Source of the DNA: Actinoallomurus liliacearum
GTDB taxonomy: Bacteria > Actinomycetota > Actinomycetes > Streptosporangiales > Streptosporangiaceae
NCBI RefSeq assembly: GCF_039542035.1
Contig: NZ_BAABHJ010000040.1
Span: 851,043-915,042 of the forward strand
Direction of reading: 5' to 3'
Length of the DNA: 64,000 bases
The notes beneath the pieces were generated by a model, which had not been told where the DNA came from, did not search any database, and saw nothing but the letters and a program-made list of their open reading frames with translations. Shown here piece after piece: positions 17,025-25,645 of the stretch (position 1 is its first letter; the number at the start of each line of letters is the position of its first letter). Position numbers and translations under genes: made by a program.

Positions 17025-17154
17025 ACCGCGGGGCGTCTCCAGAGCACACCGCTTCCGGATGCGAGCATCGCCGGTGGCGGCTTCCTCGTCCTGGCCGGAC
17101 TCTGGCCAGCGGCCGAACGGCGGGCTGCTCAGGCGTGGCCGAGCACGCCCGGCC

Positions 17155-17184
17155 CCTTCATACGGTGCGGCTTCATACGGTGCG
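17155..17184 (+). repeat. 15-bp tandem repeat
   Basis: CTTCATACGGTGCGG occurs twice in direct succession downstream of the recombinase remnant. It looks like a local slippage duplication. Confidence 0.6.
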
Positions 17185-17269
17185 GCGGCATCGGGATCAC
17201 GAGCTCTCCCTTTCCTGCCGGGCCTGCACCAGCAGCGCCGCCACGAGGTCGTCTCTCCCGTCCCCGCTC

Positions 17270-17591
17270 TGAAGGGGTGCTGTCCGGCGTTCTTCCCTGT
17301 CCTGATCGTCAGCTTCTTGGCGATCTCGGGGACGGGCACGCCCTTGTCCTTGAGCGCGCGGGCGAACAGCAGCATGTCGTCGTCGATGACCTTCGGCCGT
17401 CCGCCGTGGTTGCCCTTGTTCGCGGCGACGGCATGCCCCTCCAGGGTCTTCTCCCGGATGTAGTTGCGGTCGAGCTGGGCGGCGACGGTGAGGACGGCGA
17501 AGAACATGGCGCCCATGCCGTTGATGTCGTACGCCAGCTTGAGCGCCTTCTCCAGTTCCGGCCGGGTCTTGACCCGGGTGCTGCGAGTCAG
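17270..17591 (-). pseudogene. serine recombinase (resolvase) remnant with internal deletion
   Basis: Read leftwards, the frame gives TRVKTRPELEKALKLAYDI, joined directly to NGMGAMFFAVLTVAAQLDRN, then GNHGGRPKVIDDDMLLFARA and KGVPVPEIAKKLTIRTGKN. These are segments of a resolvase/invertase-type serine recombinase, but about 50 residues that normally lie between LAYDI and NGMGAMFF are deleted, the catalytic N-terminus is missing, and the frame is lost after GKNAGQHP near 17275. Its 5' end touches the stop of the TetR gene, which marks the rearrangement border. Confidence 0.7.
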
Positions 17592-18187
17592 GGCTGGTCG
17601 CCCACGAGAGCGATTGCGCGCGTCTCGGGAACTCCCAGCATCAGCAGGCTCGTGATCGTCGCTGCTCGGGCGCCGAGGGTCCCGTTCGACAGGTCGCTGT
17701 CCGCGATGGCGAACACGACGCCGTAGGCAACCTGGCTCAGAATGCCTGCCGGCAGGTGCTGTGCGAACACGTCGCTGTCCTGGCCCCGTTTCACGAGGTC
17801 GGCGAGGAGTTCGTCGACCGGCCCGAGCAGGCCGTGGATCGCCTCGCCGTACTCGCCACGGCGCAGCGCCAACAGCACTCGGTACCGGTGCGTCACCGGC
17901 CAGACGCGGGCGATGAATTCGACCCACGTCGCGTCCGCTTCCGCGCCGGCGGCGTTGACTTCGGTGAGCACGGCCGCCATCTCGGCCACGGCCCGTTCCG
18001 TCAGTGTCCGAACCAGGTCGGTGCGCGAGGGGAAATGTCCGTAGACGGTGCGACGGACGACGCCGGCGGCGGAGGCGATCTCGCCCATGCCGGCGTCGGG
18101 GTTGTCTCCCAGCACGTCGAGGGCGACGTCGAGGATGCGATCACGTGTCTCGTTCAACGAGCGCACACGGGAGGACTCGGTAGGCAC
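17588..18187 (-). CDS. TetR-family transcriptional repressor
   Basis: A 199-residue regulator. The N-terminal helix-turn-helix is typical (RDRILDVALDVLGDNPDAGM, then GEIASAAGVVRRTVYGHFPS, then RTDLVRTLTERAV); the remaining 130 residues form the variable ligand-binding and dimerisation part. GTG 18187 is chosen because translation from 18259 would read through the operator palindromes. Three 16-bp palindromes (18199-18258) separate it from the divergent epoxide hydrolase gene, so it very probably represses that gene and itself. The ligand may be an epoxide or xenobiotic (inference). Confidence 0.85.
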   Translation of the reverse strand: MPTESSRVRSLNETRDRILDVALDVLGDNPDAGMGEIASAAGVVRRTVYGHFPSRTDLVRTLTERAVAEMAAVLTEVNAAGAEADATWVEFIARVWPVTHRYRVLLALRRGEYGEAIHGLLGPVDELLADLVKRGQDSDVFAQHLPAGILSQVAYGVVFAIADSDLSNGTLGARAATITSLLMLGVPETRAIALVGDQP

Positions 18188-18198
18188 GACACCATTGT

Positions 18199-18214
18199 TG
18201 CACACCAGTGTGCA
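18199..18214. promoter_or_regulatory. TetR operator palindrome 1
   Basis: TGCACACCAGTGTGCA: the six outer bases on each side pair exactly (TGCACA and TGTGCA) around a central CCAG. Its near edge is 12 bases upstream of the TetR start. Confidence 0.7.
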
Positions 18215-18225
18215 GCGAATTAGAC

Positions 18226-18241
18226 TGCACATCAGTGTGCA
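18226..18241. promoter_or_regulatory. TetR operator palindrome 2
   Basis: TGCACATCAGTGTGCA, the same site with one base changed at the centre, 27 bases from site 1. Confidence 0.7.
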
Positions 18242-18242
18242 G

Positions 18243-18258
18243 TGCACACCTGTGTGCA
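18243..18258. promoter_or_regulatory. TetR operator palindrome 3
   Basis: TGCACACCTGTGTGCA, 17 bases from site 2 and about 40 bases before the epoxide hydrolase start. Sites 2 and 3 are almost adjacent and probably bind two dimers. Confidence 0.7.
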
Positions 18259-18298
18259 ACGGAGAGTTGCGCCGCGTTTCGAAGCTCAGGAGAAGGCC

Positions 18299-19462
18299 AT
18301 GACCGCACCGACGCCGCCGACCTCGACCCCCGTGCGCCCGTTCACCGTCTCGATCCCGGATTCAGAGATCGATGACCTGAAGCGGCGACTGGCCGGAACG
18401 CGATGGCCGGATCCGGAGACGGTGGGCGACTGGTCGCAAGGGGTTCGCTTGGAGAGCGCCAGATCTCTGGTCGACTACTGGGAGCGCGGCTACGACTGGC
18501 GGCGCTTCGAGTCCGAGCTCAATCGCTTCCCACAATTCCTGACCGAGATTGATGGGCTGGACATCCACTTCATCCACGTCAGGTCCAAGAATCCCAACGC
18601 GATGCCGTTGATACTCACGCACGGATGGCCGGGCTCGATCGTCGAGTTCCTGAAGCTGATCGGCCCGCTGACCGATCCGGTTTCGTTCGGAGGAGACGCC
18701 GCCGATTCATTCGACGTCGTCGTCCCGTCGCTCCCCGGGTTCGGGTTCTCCCAGAAGCCCACGGAGACCGGGTGGACTGTATCGCGCATCGCAAGCGCGT
18801 GGGTGGAGCTGATGAAGCGTCTCGGCTACACGAGATGGGCCGCGCAAGGCGGCGATTGGGGTGCCGTCGTCACCACCGCCCTCGGGGCCATGCAACCTGA
18901 GGGGCTTCTCGGAATTCATCTGAACACCCAGTACGCCTTTCCCGCACAGATACCCGACACCTTGTCGCCCGAACAGCGCTACGCCGTGGAGGCCCTCGCC
19001 CTCTACACCGGCGATCTCGGTGGGTCGAACCACCTTCAGCGCACGAAGCCGGAGACTGTCGGATTCGCCCTGGCGGACTCTCCCGCTGGTCAGGCAGCCT
19101 GGATCTACGAGAAGTTCCAGTCCAAGACCGACAACCACGGGCTCGCCGAGGACGCCCTCAGCATGGACGACATGCTCGACGCGATATCCCTCTACTGGTT
19201 CACCAACAGCGCAGCGTCGTCCGGCCGCATCTACTGGGAGAACAAATCGGCCACTCTCGCCGGCCCGAAGCTGACACTTCCGGTCGCGGTGACCGTCTTC
19301 CCGAGGGACATCCCACGCCTGCCACGAAGCTGGATCGAAGACACCTACAGCAATCTGATCCACTACGGCGAGGCCGACAAGGGCGGGCACTTCGCGGCCT
19401 TGGAACAGCCCGAGATCCTGGTCAGCGAAATCCGCACCGGCCTGCGCACCCTTCGCTCCTGA
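18299..19462 (+). CDS. epoxide hydrolase
   Basis: A 387-residue alpha/beta hydrolase of the microsomal-type epoxide hydrolase family, converting epoxides to diols. The N-terminal EHN region is present (PFTVSIPDSEIDDLKRRLAG, then TRWPDP), followed by the oxyanion motif HGWPGS, the nucleophile aspartate in AAQGGDWGAVV, a C-terminal acid region (YGEADKGGHFAALEQPE) with the catalytic His, and lid-domain tyrosines. It appears complete and soluble. ATG 18299 follows AGGAGAAGG. It is divergent from the TetR gene, with three shared operators. Confidence 0.93.
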   Translation: MTAPTPPTSTPVRPFTVSIPDSEIDDLKRRLAGTRWPDPETVGDWSQGVRLESARSLVDYWERGYDWRRFESELNRFPQFLTEIDGLDIHFIHVRSKNPNAMPLILTHGWPGSIVEFLKLIGPLTDPVSFGGDAADSFDVVVPSLPGFGFSQKPTETGWTVSRIASAWVELMKRLGYTRWAAQGGDWGAVVTTALGAMQPEGLLGIHLNTQYAFPAQIPDTLSPEQRYAVEALALYTGDLGGSNHLQRTKPETVGFALADSPAGQAAWIYEKFQSKTDNHGLAEDALSMDDMLDAISLYWFTNSAASSGRIYWENKSATLAGPKLTLPVAVTVFPRDIPRLPRSWIEDTYSNLIHYGEADKGGHFAALEQPEILVSEIRTGLRTLRS

Positions 19463-19614
19463 CGCCAACGCGCGAGCTCGGGAGCGCACGCGTATCACTC
19501 GGGCTTCACTGAATCGACCAAAGGCGCTGCGGGTGCAGCATGCCTTACCAAAGGCGTGAGGTCCATCACGTTTCCGGGGCCGAGTTTCTGGTGGAATCTC
19601 GCGACGAGGGGCTC

Positions 19615-19860
19615 CTAGTTCTCCACGACCTGGAGCCCGCCATGGATCTCCCGGCGCAGGTCGGGGCTGGCGAGATAGTCGCAGGCGAATATGGTGCCTA
19701 CGGTGCGGCCCAGTTCTTCGAGCGCAGCGTAGGTGGGGTGCTCAGGACCGCCGCGGGTGAAGTGCCGCAGGACCTGCTCGGCCTCGGCGGTGCCGAGGCG
19801 GAGCGTGGTGGCGCATAGAAGCGGGTCTTGCCGTCGACGTCGGCGTACTTCTTGCGCGGT
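19615..19860 (-). pseudogene. Tn3-family transposase remnant
   Basis: Read leftwards it contains LRLGTAEAEQVLRHFTRGGP, then HPTYAALEELGRTVGTIFAC, then DYLASPDLRREIHGGLQVVEN, which matches the C-terminal region of Tn3-type transposases (ending GLNVVE.WN). The frame stops at once after QVVEN, and neither the rest of the transposase nor terminal repeats are present. It lies between the epoxide hydrolase and TAP-hydrolase genes in about 510 bases without other genes. Confidence 0.6.
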
Positions 19861-19974
19861 CACTTCTCGCGAACGTCCTTGTGGGAGGCGTGGCGAGGCT
19901 GCCGGGGCGCCGGCAGCCTCGCCCTGTGACTTCGGTTCTGTCTCGCCCGTGGTACGCACCTGGTCGAGGTTCGC

Positions 19975-21582
19975 CTAGCTCAGCGGCTTGGCGGTGCAGT
20001 GGAGGTCCCTGGCCGGGAGCTTCCCGTCGGCGAGGAACGCGACGGTGGCGGCGTCGGCGCACGTCGAGCCCGCGTGGTAGACGTAGTGGCCGCCGTTGTC
20101 GACACCGACGAAGCTCGCACGGGAGCCCAGCGTCCGGCGCAGGCCGAGACCGGTTTCCCACGGGGTGGCGTTGTCGCGGCGGTTCTGCAGGATCAGGACG
20201 TCGCGGGGACCTTGCGACGTGACCTTCACGGGCGCCTCGTTCGGAGCCGGCCAGAACGCGCACGGCCAGATGTTCTTCGGCATGCCGTCGGTCAGCGGCC
20301 ACGCCTTGCGGTCCGCGGCGGTGTCGGCGGCGTACTTGTTCATGTCGTGTGACCATGCGGCGTCTCCGCAGGTGAGGGCCAGGAACATGGTGGTCTGGTT
20401 GTCCGCGGGCACGCCGGGCTCGGGCGGGTTGGCGGTCGACACCTGCCCCAGCACGGCCTTGTCCTGGTCCGACAGCTTCCCGTCGGCCAGGTCGGCCGCG
20501 GCCTTCCAGAGCCGGGTCAGCAGCGGAAGCGTCTCGTTGTGCAGCAACAGTGAATAGGTGACCTGCCGGAGAGTCAGCCCGTTCAAGGACATGCTCGTGC
20601 CCGGCAGCGGGGCGGGCGTACGGTCGAGGCGGTCGGCCAGGGCCAGGTAGTTCTTGGTCACCGTGGGGATGTCAGCGCCGAGCCCAAGGCTGTCGTTGTG
20701 CGCGGCCGCGATGCGGGCGGCGTCGGGGAACCGGTCGGCCATGCCCTTGTTCCAGGTGGCGGCCTGCTGCTGCCAGACGAGGTTCGGGTCGACGTTGCCT
20801 TCGAGGATCATCCGGTCGGTGCTGCCGGGGAAGAGCGCGCGATACACCGCGCCGAGGTACGTGCCGTAGGACTGGCCCCAGTAGGAGATCTTCTTCTCCC
20901 CCAGGGCTTGGCGGACCCGGTCCAGGTCCCGCGCGGTATCCGGCGTGTTGAAGAACCGCAGGTCGTCCCCGACCGACGAGGCGCACTGCCGTGCGGTCTT
21001 ACGGGCTTGGGCGACGTTGGCCGTGATCGAGCCGTCGGCGGCGGGGTAGGGGAACAGGTCCGCCAGGTTGGGGTCGCTCAGGTGGCAGCTGATCGGCGCG
21101 CTGTGCCCGACCCCGCGCGGATCGAATCCGATCAGGTCGTACCGGTCGAGCACGGACGCCGGCAGGGTCGGCGCCATCTGCCCGGGCATGTCCAGGCCCT
21201 CCAGGGCCGGTCCACCCGGATTGAGTAGCAGCGCACCCCGCCGCTTGCCGGGCTTAGCCGTGGCGATCCGGGACATTGCGATCGAGATGCTCTTACCTCC
21301 CGGGTGCCGATAGTCCAACGGCACCTTTACCGTCCCGCACTTTTCCCGCGGATCCCTCTTCGCTCCTTTCACGAGCTGAGGACAGGCTCCCCACGCGATC
21401 GCGCTCTTGTTCGAGGTGGTCGAGGCCGAAAGCGTCGCCTGAGCAGCCGGCTTACCCGAATTGGAATCCGAGTCGGACGAACACGACGTCATCATGCTCG
21501 CCAGCACCCCGATTCCGGCCAGCATTGCCACCGCGACGCCGCTCCTCGCATGGGAGTTGCTGGGTGGAAAAACTTCTTTCAT
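19975..21582 (-). CDS. secreted alpha/beta hydrolase, TAP family (lipoprotein)
   Basis: A 535-residue exported hydrolase related to tripeptidyl aminopeptidases. The N-terminus carries a lipoprotein signal (VAVAMLAGIGVLASMMTSC) with the lipid-modified Cys at about residue 34. The alpha/beta core is complete: LLLNPGGPALEG, DLIGFDPRGVGHS, nucleophile Ser in SYWGQSYGTYLG, and a C-terminal TAP-like domain with VLILQNRRDNATPWETGLGL and the catalytic His in VDNGGHYVY. It probably clips peptides from N-termini outside the cell. ATG 21582 or 21588 are both possible and neither has a strong ribosome site. Confidence 0.88.
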   Translation of the reverse strand: MKEVFPPSNSHARSGVAVAMLAGIGVLASMMTSCSSDSDSNSGKPAAQATLSASTTSNKSAIAWGACPQLVKGAKRDPREKCGTVKVPLDYRHPGGKSISIAMSRIATAKPGKRRGALLLNPGGPALEGLDMPGQMAPTLPASVLDRYDLIGFDPRGVGHSAPISCHLSDPNLADLFPYPAADGSITANVAQARKTARQCASSVGDDLRFFNTPDTARDLDRVRQALGEKKISYWGQSYGTYLGAVYRALFPGSTDRMILEGNVDPNLVWQQQAATWNKGMADRFPDAARIAAAHNDSLGLGADIPTVTKNYLALADRLDRTPAPLPGTSMSLNGLTLRQVTYSLLLHNETLPLLTRLWKAAADLADGKLSDQDKAVLGQVSTANPPEPGVPADNQTTMFLALTCGDAAWSHDMNKYAADTAADRKAWPLTDGMPKNIWPCAFWPAPNEAPVKVTSQGPRDVLILQNRRDNATPWETGLGLRRTLGSRASFVGVDNGGHYVYHAGSTCADAATVAFLADGKLPARDLHCTAKPLS

Positions 21583-21908
21583 CGTCAAGTCACGCCTTTC
21601 AAACAGGTGTCTGCCACGAATGGGATGTACGGGACGGCCGACGCGTCGGCCGATGAACCAAAGCTATGAGGCGGAACGGATACCGCGCTTCACCTCGTGG
21701 GAGACATTTCGGATAGCTCGATCGAGGGACAAATCGCGGGAGGAACTCCCGCGCATAATCGCAGGAGCTAACTGGCATCGGGCGTGAGCTCAGCCCCGAC
21801 GGCGCCCTGGCCGATCTTGAAGGTGCCGGTGTCATCTGCCCACTTCCAGCCCTGAAGGGCGTCGCCGCAGGGGACATCGACAACTAACAACGGAATCTCA
21901 AAGATTTC
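21583..21908. other. intergenic stretch with a possible gene-end remnant
   Basis: Read leftwards, 21775-21893 gives a coding-like tail (VVDVPCGDALQGWKWADDTG, then TFKIGQGAVGAELTPDAS, stop) with no start or family match. The rest is upstream DNA of the TAP hydrolase gene. A short inverted repeat (CGCGGGAGGAACTCCCGCG) lies at about 21737-21755. Confidence 0.35.
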
Positions 21909-22832
21909 TCAGGCCGGGGTCGGTGCGGCGGACGCCTTGCGCCGGCGAATGTGGCCGTAGCGCCGGGCCTGGCCCAGGAGCAGGACCGTCGTGGTCCCAC
22001 AGACCAGGAGTGCGATGATGCTCGCCTCGGGGCCGAAGCTCCCGCCGCTCAGCACCGACGAGCCGGACACCGTGCCCTTGAAAAGACCCAGCGTGTGGTC
22101 GGACGAGCCGGAGACGTTGGTCCCGAAGATGCCGCCCTCGGCGAAGTTCCAGCCCAGGTGCAGCCCGATCGGCAACCACAGCGTACGCGCAACGGTGTAG
22201 GCCGCGGCGAGCATCAGCCCGCCCTCGATGGCGATGGAGACCGCGCCGTAGAGCGTGGCGCCGGAGTTGATCAGATGCAACGCCCCGAAGAGGATCGCGG
22301 AGACCGCCATCGCGCCCCACGTGCCGGTCTTCTCCTCCACGATGCGGAACAGCACGCCGCGGAACATCACCTCCTCGGCGACGGCCACCGCGCACGTCAT
22401 ACCGAACGCACCGATGGCAGCGGCGAGGTTGCCCCAGCCGTGGATGCCGTACCCGCCGAAGACGGCGATGATCGCGATGGTGATCGCGAACAGCCCGATT
22501 CCGAGCAGCGTCCCGCGGCGTACCTCGGCGACCGCGCCGGGCCGGCCCACCTCGCCCGCCTTGCGGCGTTCGAGGACGCGCACCATCTTGGCGTACCCCA
22601 GCAGCACGAGCCACGCGAGGAGCGGCCCGACCAGAACTCCCACGATCAGGAGCGCGACGGCGTTGCTCTGTACGCCTGAGTAGATCGAGCCTATGACGCC
22701 GTCGGCCACCACGCTCAGCACCAGCAGTACGACCAGGCGCACCCACGCCGGTCGCGGCCCCCACTGGGGCTTCTCCTCGGGCTGCTGCTCGATCCGTTCC
22801 TGCTCCGCCGTCGAATCGGCGCGTTTCCTCAC
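21909..22832 (-). CDS. CPBP family intramembrane metalloprotease
   Basis: A 307-residue membrane protein with about eight hydrophobic segments. The CPBP/Abi protease motifs are present: EEVMFRGVLF (tandem glutamates and Arg), FGALHL and HLGWNF, which supply the zinc ligands and active site. The family includes CAAX prenyl proteases and proteins of bacteriocin self-immunity; which applies here cannot be read from the sequence. The N-terminal 30 residues are charged and cytoplasmic. It is a single gene on this strand, with the TAP hydrolase gene downstream. Confidence 0.88.
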   Translation of the reverse strand: MRKRADSTAEQERIEQQPEEKPQWGPRPAWVRLVVLLVLSVVADGVIGSIYSGVQSNAVALLIVGVLVGPLLAWLVLLGYAKMVRVLERRKAGEVGRPGAVAEVRRGTLLGIGLFAITIAIIAVFGGYGIHGWGNLAAAIGAFGMTCAVAVAEEVMFRGVLFRIVEEKTGTWGAMAVSAILFGALHLINSGATLYGAVSIAIEGGLMLAAAYTVARTLWLPIGLHLGWNFAEGGIFGTNVSGSSDHTLGLFKGTVSGSSVLSGGSFGPEASIIALLVCGTTTVLLLGQARRYGHIRRRKASAAPTPA

Positions 22833-22959
22833 GATGGCCTCCGTTAGGTCGCGGCCTCGGATGCAGGCCGAACTGCCGGAAACGCTACGGACGGCAGGGC
22901 CGGGGAATCATCGCGCCGACGTGGACAACCTGGGTAGCTCGCTCGGGGGATAACGCCGG

Positions 22960-23070
22960 TCAGTACCCGCTGACCAGGCCGTTCTGGTAGGCGAAGACCA
23001 CCACCTGCACACGGTCGCGCAGGCCGCGTTTGGTCAGGATGCGCGAGACGTACGTCTTAACAGGCGGCAG
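22960..23070 (-). pseudogene. LuxR-type response regulator, C-terminal fragment
   Basis: Read leftwards the last 36 codons give PPVKTYVSRILTKRGLRDRV followed by QVVVFAYQNGLVSGY, the recognition helix and C-terminus of NarL/LuxR-type response regulators (usually TVKTHVSRILTKLGLRDRVQAVVFAYE). The receiver domain and first half of the helix-turn-helix are gone. The open frame extends to 23142 but that part is unrelated sequence. Confidence 0.7.
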
Positions 23071-23251
23071 TGCGTCATTTGTGCGAGCCGGGGCGGTTTT
23101 TCTAGCTAGATGCTTCGCCGGTCTCCCAGGTTCGCGTGACATCCGTCACGGCGGAAAAACGGGAAATCCGGATCTTCCTCTGAACCTCCACGGCATTGCC
23201 GGACATCGAAGTTATTAGTCGAGTCAGTAAGCAACCGGAGAGGTTTTACCC

Positions 23252-23917
23252 ATGCAGTTCAAGAACCTGCGTACCACTGCCGCTCTGGCTTTTGGTGTCG
23301 GAATGGCCGCTCTCGCCCTCACCGGCTGCAACATCGACGGCAACGTGTCGACGTCGTCAGGTTCATCGGCGCAGCCGGCACCGAGTTCGTCGGCGACGGC
23401 GTCGGCCGCCAATGGCACCCACGACGGGAAGACGGCGGCGGCGCGCACCGATCAGGGTGACACGCCGAGCTGCATGGGATCCGAGCTTGAAGCCGATCTG
23501 CAGCTTCAAGATCCCGGCCTTAATGGACTGGGAGCGGAAACGGAAGCGGAAAAGGCGATCGCCACGCTGACCATTACCAACCGGTCGAGCGAAACCTGCT
23601 ACCTGCCGGCCGGCTGGACACCGCTCGGGAAGGGCGGGCGAAACAACTACACCGCCATTCCCGCGTCCCAGGTGAGCTACCCCGGTGCCGGCACGACCAT
23701 CACGCTGCGGCCCGGTCGTTCGGCCTTCGCCGGAACCAAGTGGCACACCACCAAGGGCTGCCCCGGCGGCGTCACCGACGGCCTCGGCGTCGCCTGGCAC
23801 AGCACCTGGATCCCGCTCACCTACCACGGCCTCGACGACGGCTACCAGCCGCCGATCTGCGACAGCCTCACCCTGGGCACGCTCCAGCCCACCATGAACG
23901 GCGTCAACTTCACCTGA
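23252..23917 (+). CDS. DUF4232 domain lipoprotein
   Basis: A 221-residue secreted lipoprotein. Residues 1-26 form a signal peptide with lipobox ALTGC; a Ser/Ala-rich linker follows to about residue 70; then a DUF4232 domain (LTITNRSSETCYLPAGWTPL, ITLRPGRSAFAGTKWHTTKG, ICDSLTLGTLQPTMNGVNF). The domain is a beta-sandwich of unknown function found on many actinomycete exported proteins; two cysteine pairs could form disulphides. ATG 23252 is preceded by CGGAGAGG. A perfect hairpin terminator follows. Confidence 0.85.
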   Translation: MQFKNLRTTAALAFGVGMAALALTGCNIDGNVSTSSGSSAQPAPSSSATASAANGTHDGKTAAARTDQGDTPSCMGSELEADLQLQDPGLNGLGAETEAEKAIATLTITNRSSETCYLPAGWTPLGKGGRNNYTAIPASQVSYPGAGTTITLRPGRSAFAGTKWHTTKGCPGGVTDGLGVAWHSTWIPLTYHGLDDGYQPPICDSLTLGTLQPTMNGVNFT

Positions 23918-23953
23918 CACATCCTGAAGGGGGCAGGCCAGGCATACAGCGTC

Positions 23954-23987
23954 GTAGGGAGCGGGAACGTGAGTTCCCGCTCCCTAC
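23954..23987 (+). terminator. hairpin terminator after the DUF4232 gene
   Basis: GTAGGGAGCGGGAAC, loop GTGA, and the exact complement: a 15-bp perfect stem without a T-tract, as is common in actinomycetes. Confidence 0.75.
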
Positions 23988-24184
23988 GCGCGTCAGCCGC
24001 AGGCCGGTGGCCGCGACAGTGAGGGCGCAGCGACTCCTTCGATAAGCCTGATTGCTCGGCTCTTGCGGCGGACGGGGTTCCGTGACGTCCATGGGACCGA
24101 GTTCCTTCCCGGAAAGGCCGCTTCCTGAAAGGATCTGGTCGGTTACGTGAACACGGATGTTCTTCTGGCGGAGGGGCGCGGACG

Positions 24185-25549
24185 GTGGATGCTGACTACC
24201 TTCTGGGCGGCCGGTACCGGCTGGTCCGGGAGATAGGCGCTGGGGGATTCGGCCGGGTATGGCAGGCGCGCGACGAGGAGCTGCGCGTCGACGTCGCCGT
24301 CAAGGAGGTGTGGCTGCCGCCGGCCACGTCGTCCGCCGAGCACGGGGAGCGGCTGACGCGCGCCAAACGTGAGGCCCGCAACGCCGCGAGACTGCGCGGG
24401 CACCCCAACATCGTCGCCGTGCACGACGCCCTTACCGTCGATGACGCGCCCTGGATCGTCATGGACCTGGTGCGCGGCCACTCACTGGAACAGCGCATCG
24501 CCAAGCGGGGACGGCTGCCCGTCAACGACACCGCGGGGATCGCCGCCGCACTGCTGAACGCCCTGGCCGCCGCCCACGACGCCGGGATCACCCACCGCGA
24601 CGTGAAGCCCGCCAACGTCCTGCTCGCCGACGACGGCCGTGTGCTGCTCACCGACTTCGGCATCGCCGAGCACCACGCCGACACCGGCCTGACCGCCTCC
24701 GGCACCATTGTGGGCTCCGTGGAGTACATCGCGCCCGAACGCCTCGACGGCAAGGCCGACGGCCCCGCCGGCGACCTGTTCTCCCTCGGCGCCACGCTCT
24801 ACCACGCCGTGGAGGGCGCCTCCGCGTTCCGCCGCGACACCCCCACCGCCACCATCACCGCCGTCCTCCTGCGCGACCCCCCGCCCCTCGCCCACGCCGG
24901 GCCGCTCACCACACTCATCACGCGACTGCTGGACAAGGATCCCCACGCGCGCCCCGACATCGCCGAGGCCCGCCGTCTCCTCGACACCCCCCACGCCGGC
25001 GAGGCCACCACCACGCCCGCGACCAAGCGACTCACGGCACCCACCGCGACGAAGGTCCTGCCCACCGCCTCCGGGACCGACCACGATGTCAGCAAGTCCC
25101 CGGCCCGGCCGAGCCCGGCGCCGAAAAAAGCGCCCCCGAGGAAAAATCCCGACCCTCTCCGCTACGCCGGGGGCGTCATCGCGCTCCTTATTCTCGGAAT
25201 CATCTTCGTGCCGAAATTCATCCACCACTCCGGCACGTCGGGGATGCCCGCCGGATGCGCAGAAGTCAGGACCGCCTGGGACCGTCACAACCAGACGGTC
25301 AGAACGAGGACTGATTCTAATCTCGCTCCGGGCTACCGGCAGTTGGGCGATGACATGGGTGCGGCGGCACCGAAGGCCGCCGACCCTAACGTCAGATCGG
25401 TGATCCAGAATCTCGCTGACGCCAGTCACGCAATCGCCGATGACCTGGAACGAGAACAGGCCGGCGACAATGCGGATGCCAGTGATTACAACCGCGACAT
25501 GTCGAAATGGGCCACTGCCAATAACCAACTCATAGGAATCTGCCAATGA
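24185..25549 (+). CDS. membrane Ser/Thr protein kinase
   Basis: A 454-residue eukaryotic-type kinase. The catalytic domain covers residues 5-270 with a complete set of motifs: IGAGGFGRVW (P-loop), VAVKEVWL (Lys), ITHRDVKPANVLL (catalytic loop), LTDFGIAEH (metal-binding Asp) and VEYIAPERL. A Pro/Thr/Lys-rich linker follows, then one membrane helix at about 325-345 (YAGGVIALLILGIIFVPKFI) and an extracellular domain of about 110 residues with two cysteines (MPAGCAEVR near its start, IGIC at the end). No PASTA repeats. GTG 24185 is the only sensible start. Its extracellular part should sense something outside the cell; ligand unknown. Confidence 0.92.
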   Translation: MDADYLLGGRYRLVREIGAGGFGRVWQARDEELRVDVAVKEVWLPPATSSAEHGERLTRAKREARNAARLRGHPNIVAVHDALTVDDAPWIVMDLVRGHSLEQRIAKRGRLPVNDTAGIAAALLNALAAAHDAGITHRDVKPANVLLADDGRVLLTDFGIAEHHADTGLTASGTIVGSVEYIAPERLDGKADGPAGDLFSLGATLYHAVEGASAFRRDTPTATITAVLLRDPPPLAHAGPLTTLITRLLDKDPHARPDIAEARRLLDTPHAGEATTTPATKRLTAPTATKVLPTASGTDHDVSKSPARPSPAPKKAPPRKNPDPLRYAGGVIALLILGIIFVPKFIHHSGTSGMPAGCAEVRTAWDRHNQTVRTRTDSNLAPGYRQLGDDMGAAAPKAADPNVRSVIQNLADASHAIADDLEREQAGDNADASDYNRDMSKWATANNQLIGICQ

Positions 25550-25602
25550 CTGCCTCGCCGTGGACGGCGGTGGTTCTTAGATGGTGTGTCTTCGGAGAAG
25601 AG

Positions 25603-25631
25603 GACAGCGCGGGCCGTGTGCCCGCGCTGTC
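25603..25631. terminator. bidirectional hairpin terminator
   Basis: GACAGCGCGGGC, loop CGTGT, GCCCGCGCTGTC: a perfect 12-bp stem between the convergent kinase and DoxX-like genes. Confidence 0.75.
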
Positions 25632-25645
25632 CGTGCCGGTGACTG

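Noticed and set aside
16653..17927. 424-codon minus-strand frame over DUF5994, recombinase remnant and TetR
   Set aside because: Only the 17270-17591 part has real similarity (serine recombinase); the rest is antisense or out of frame to genuine genes.
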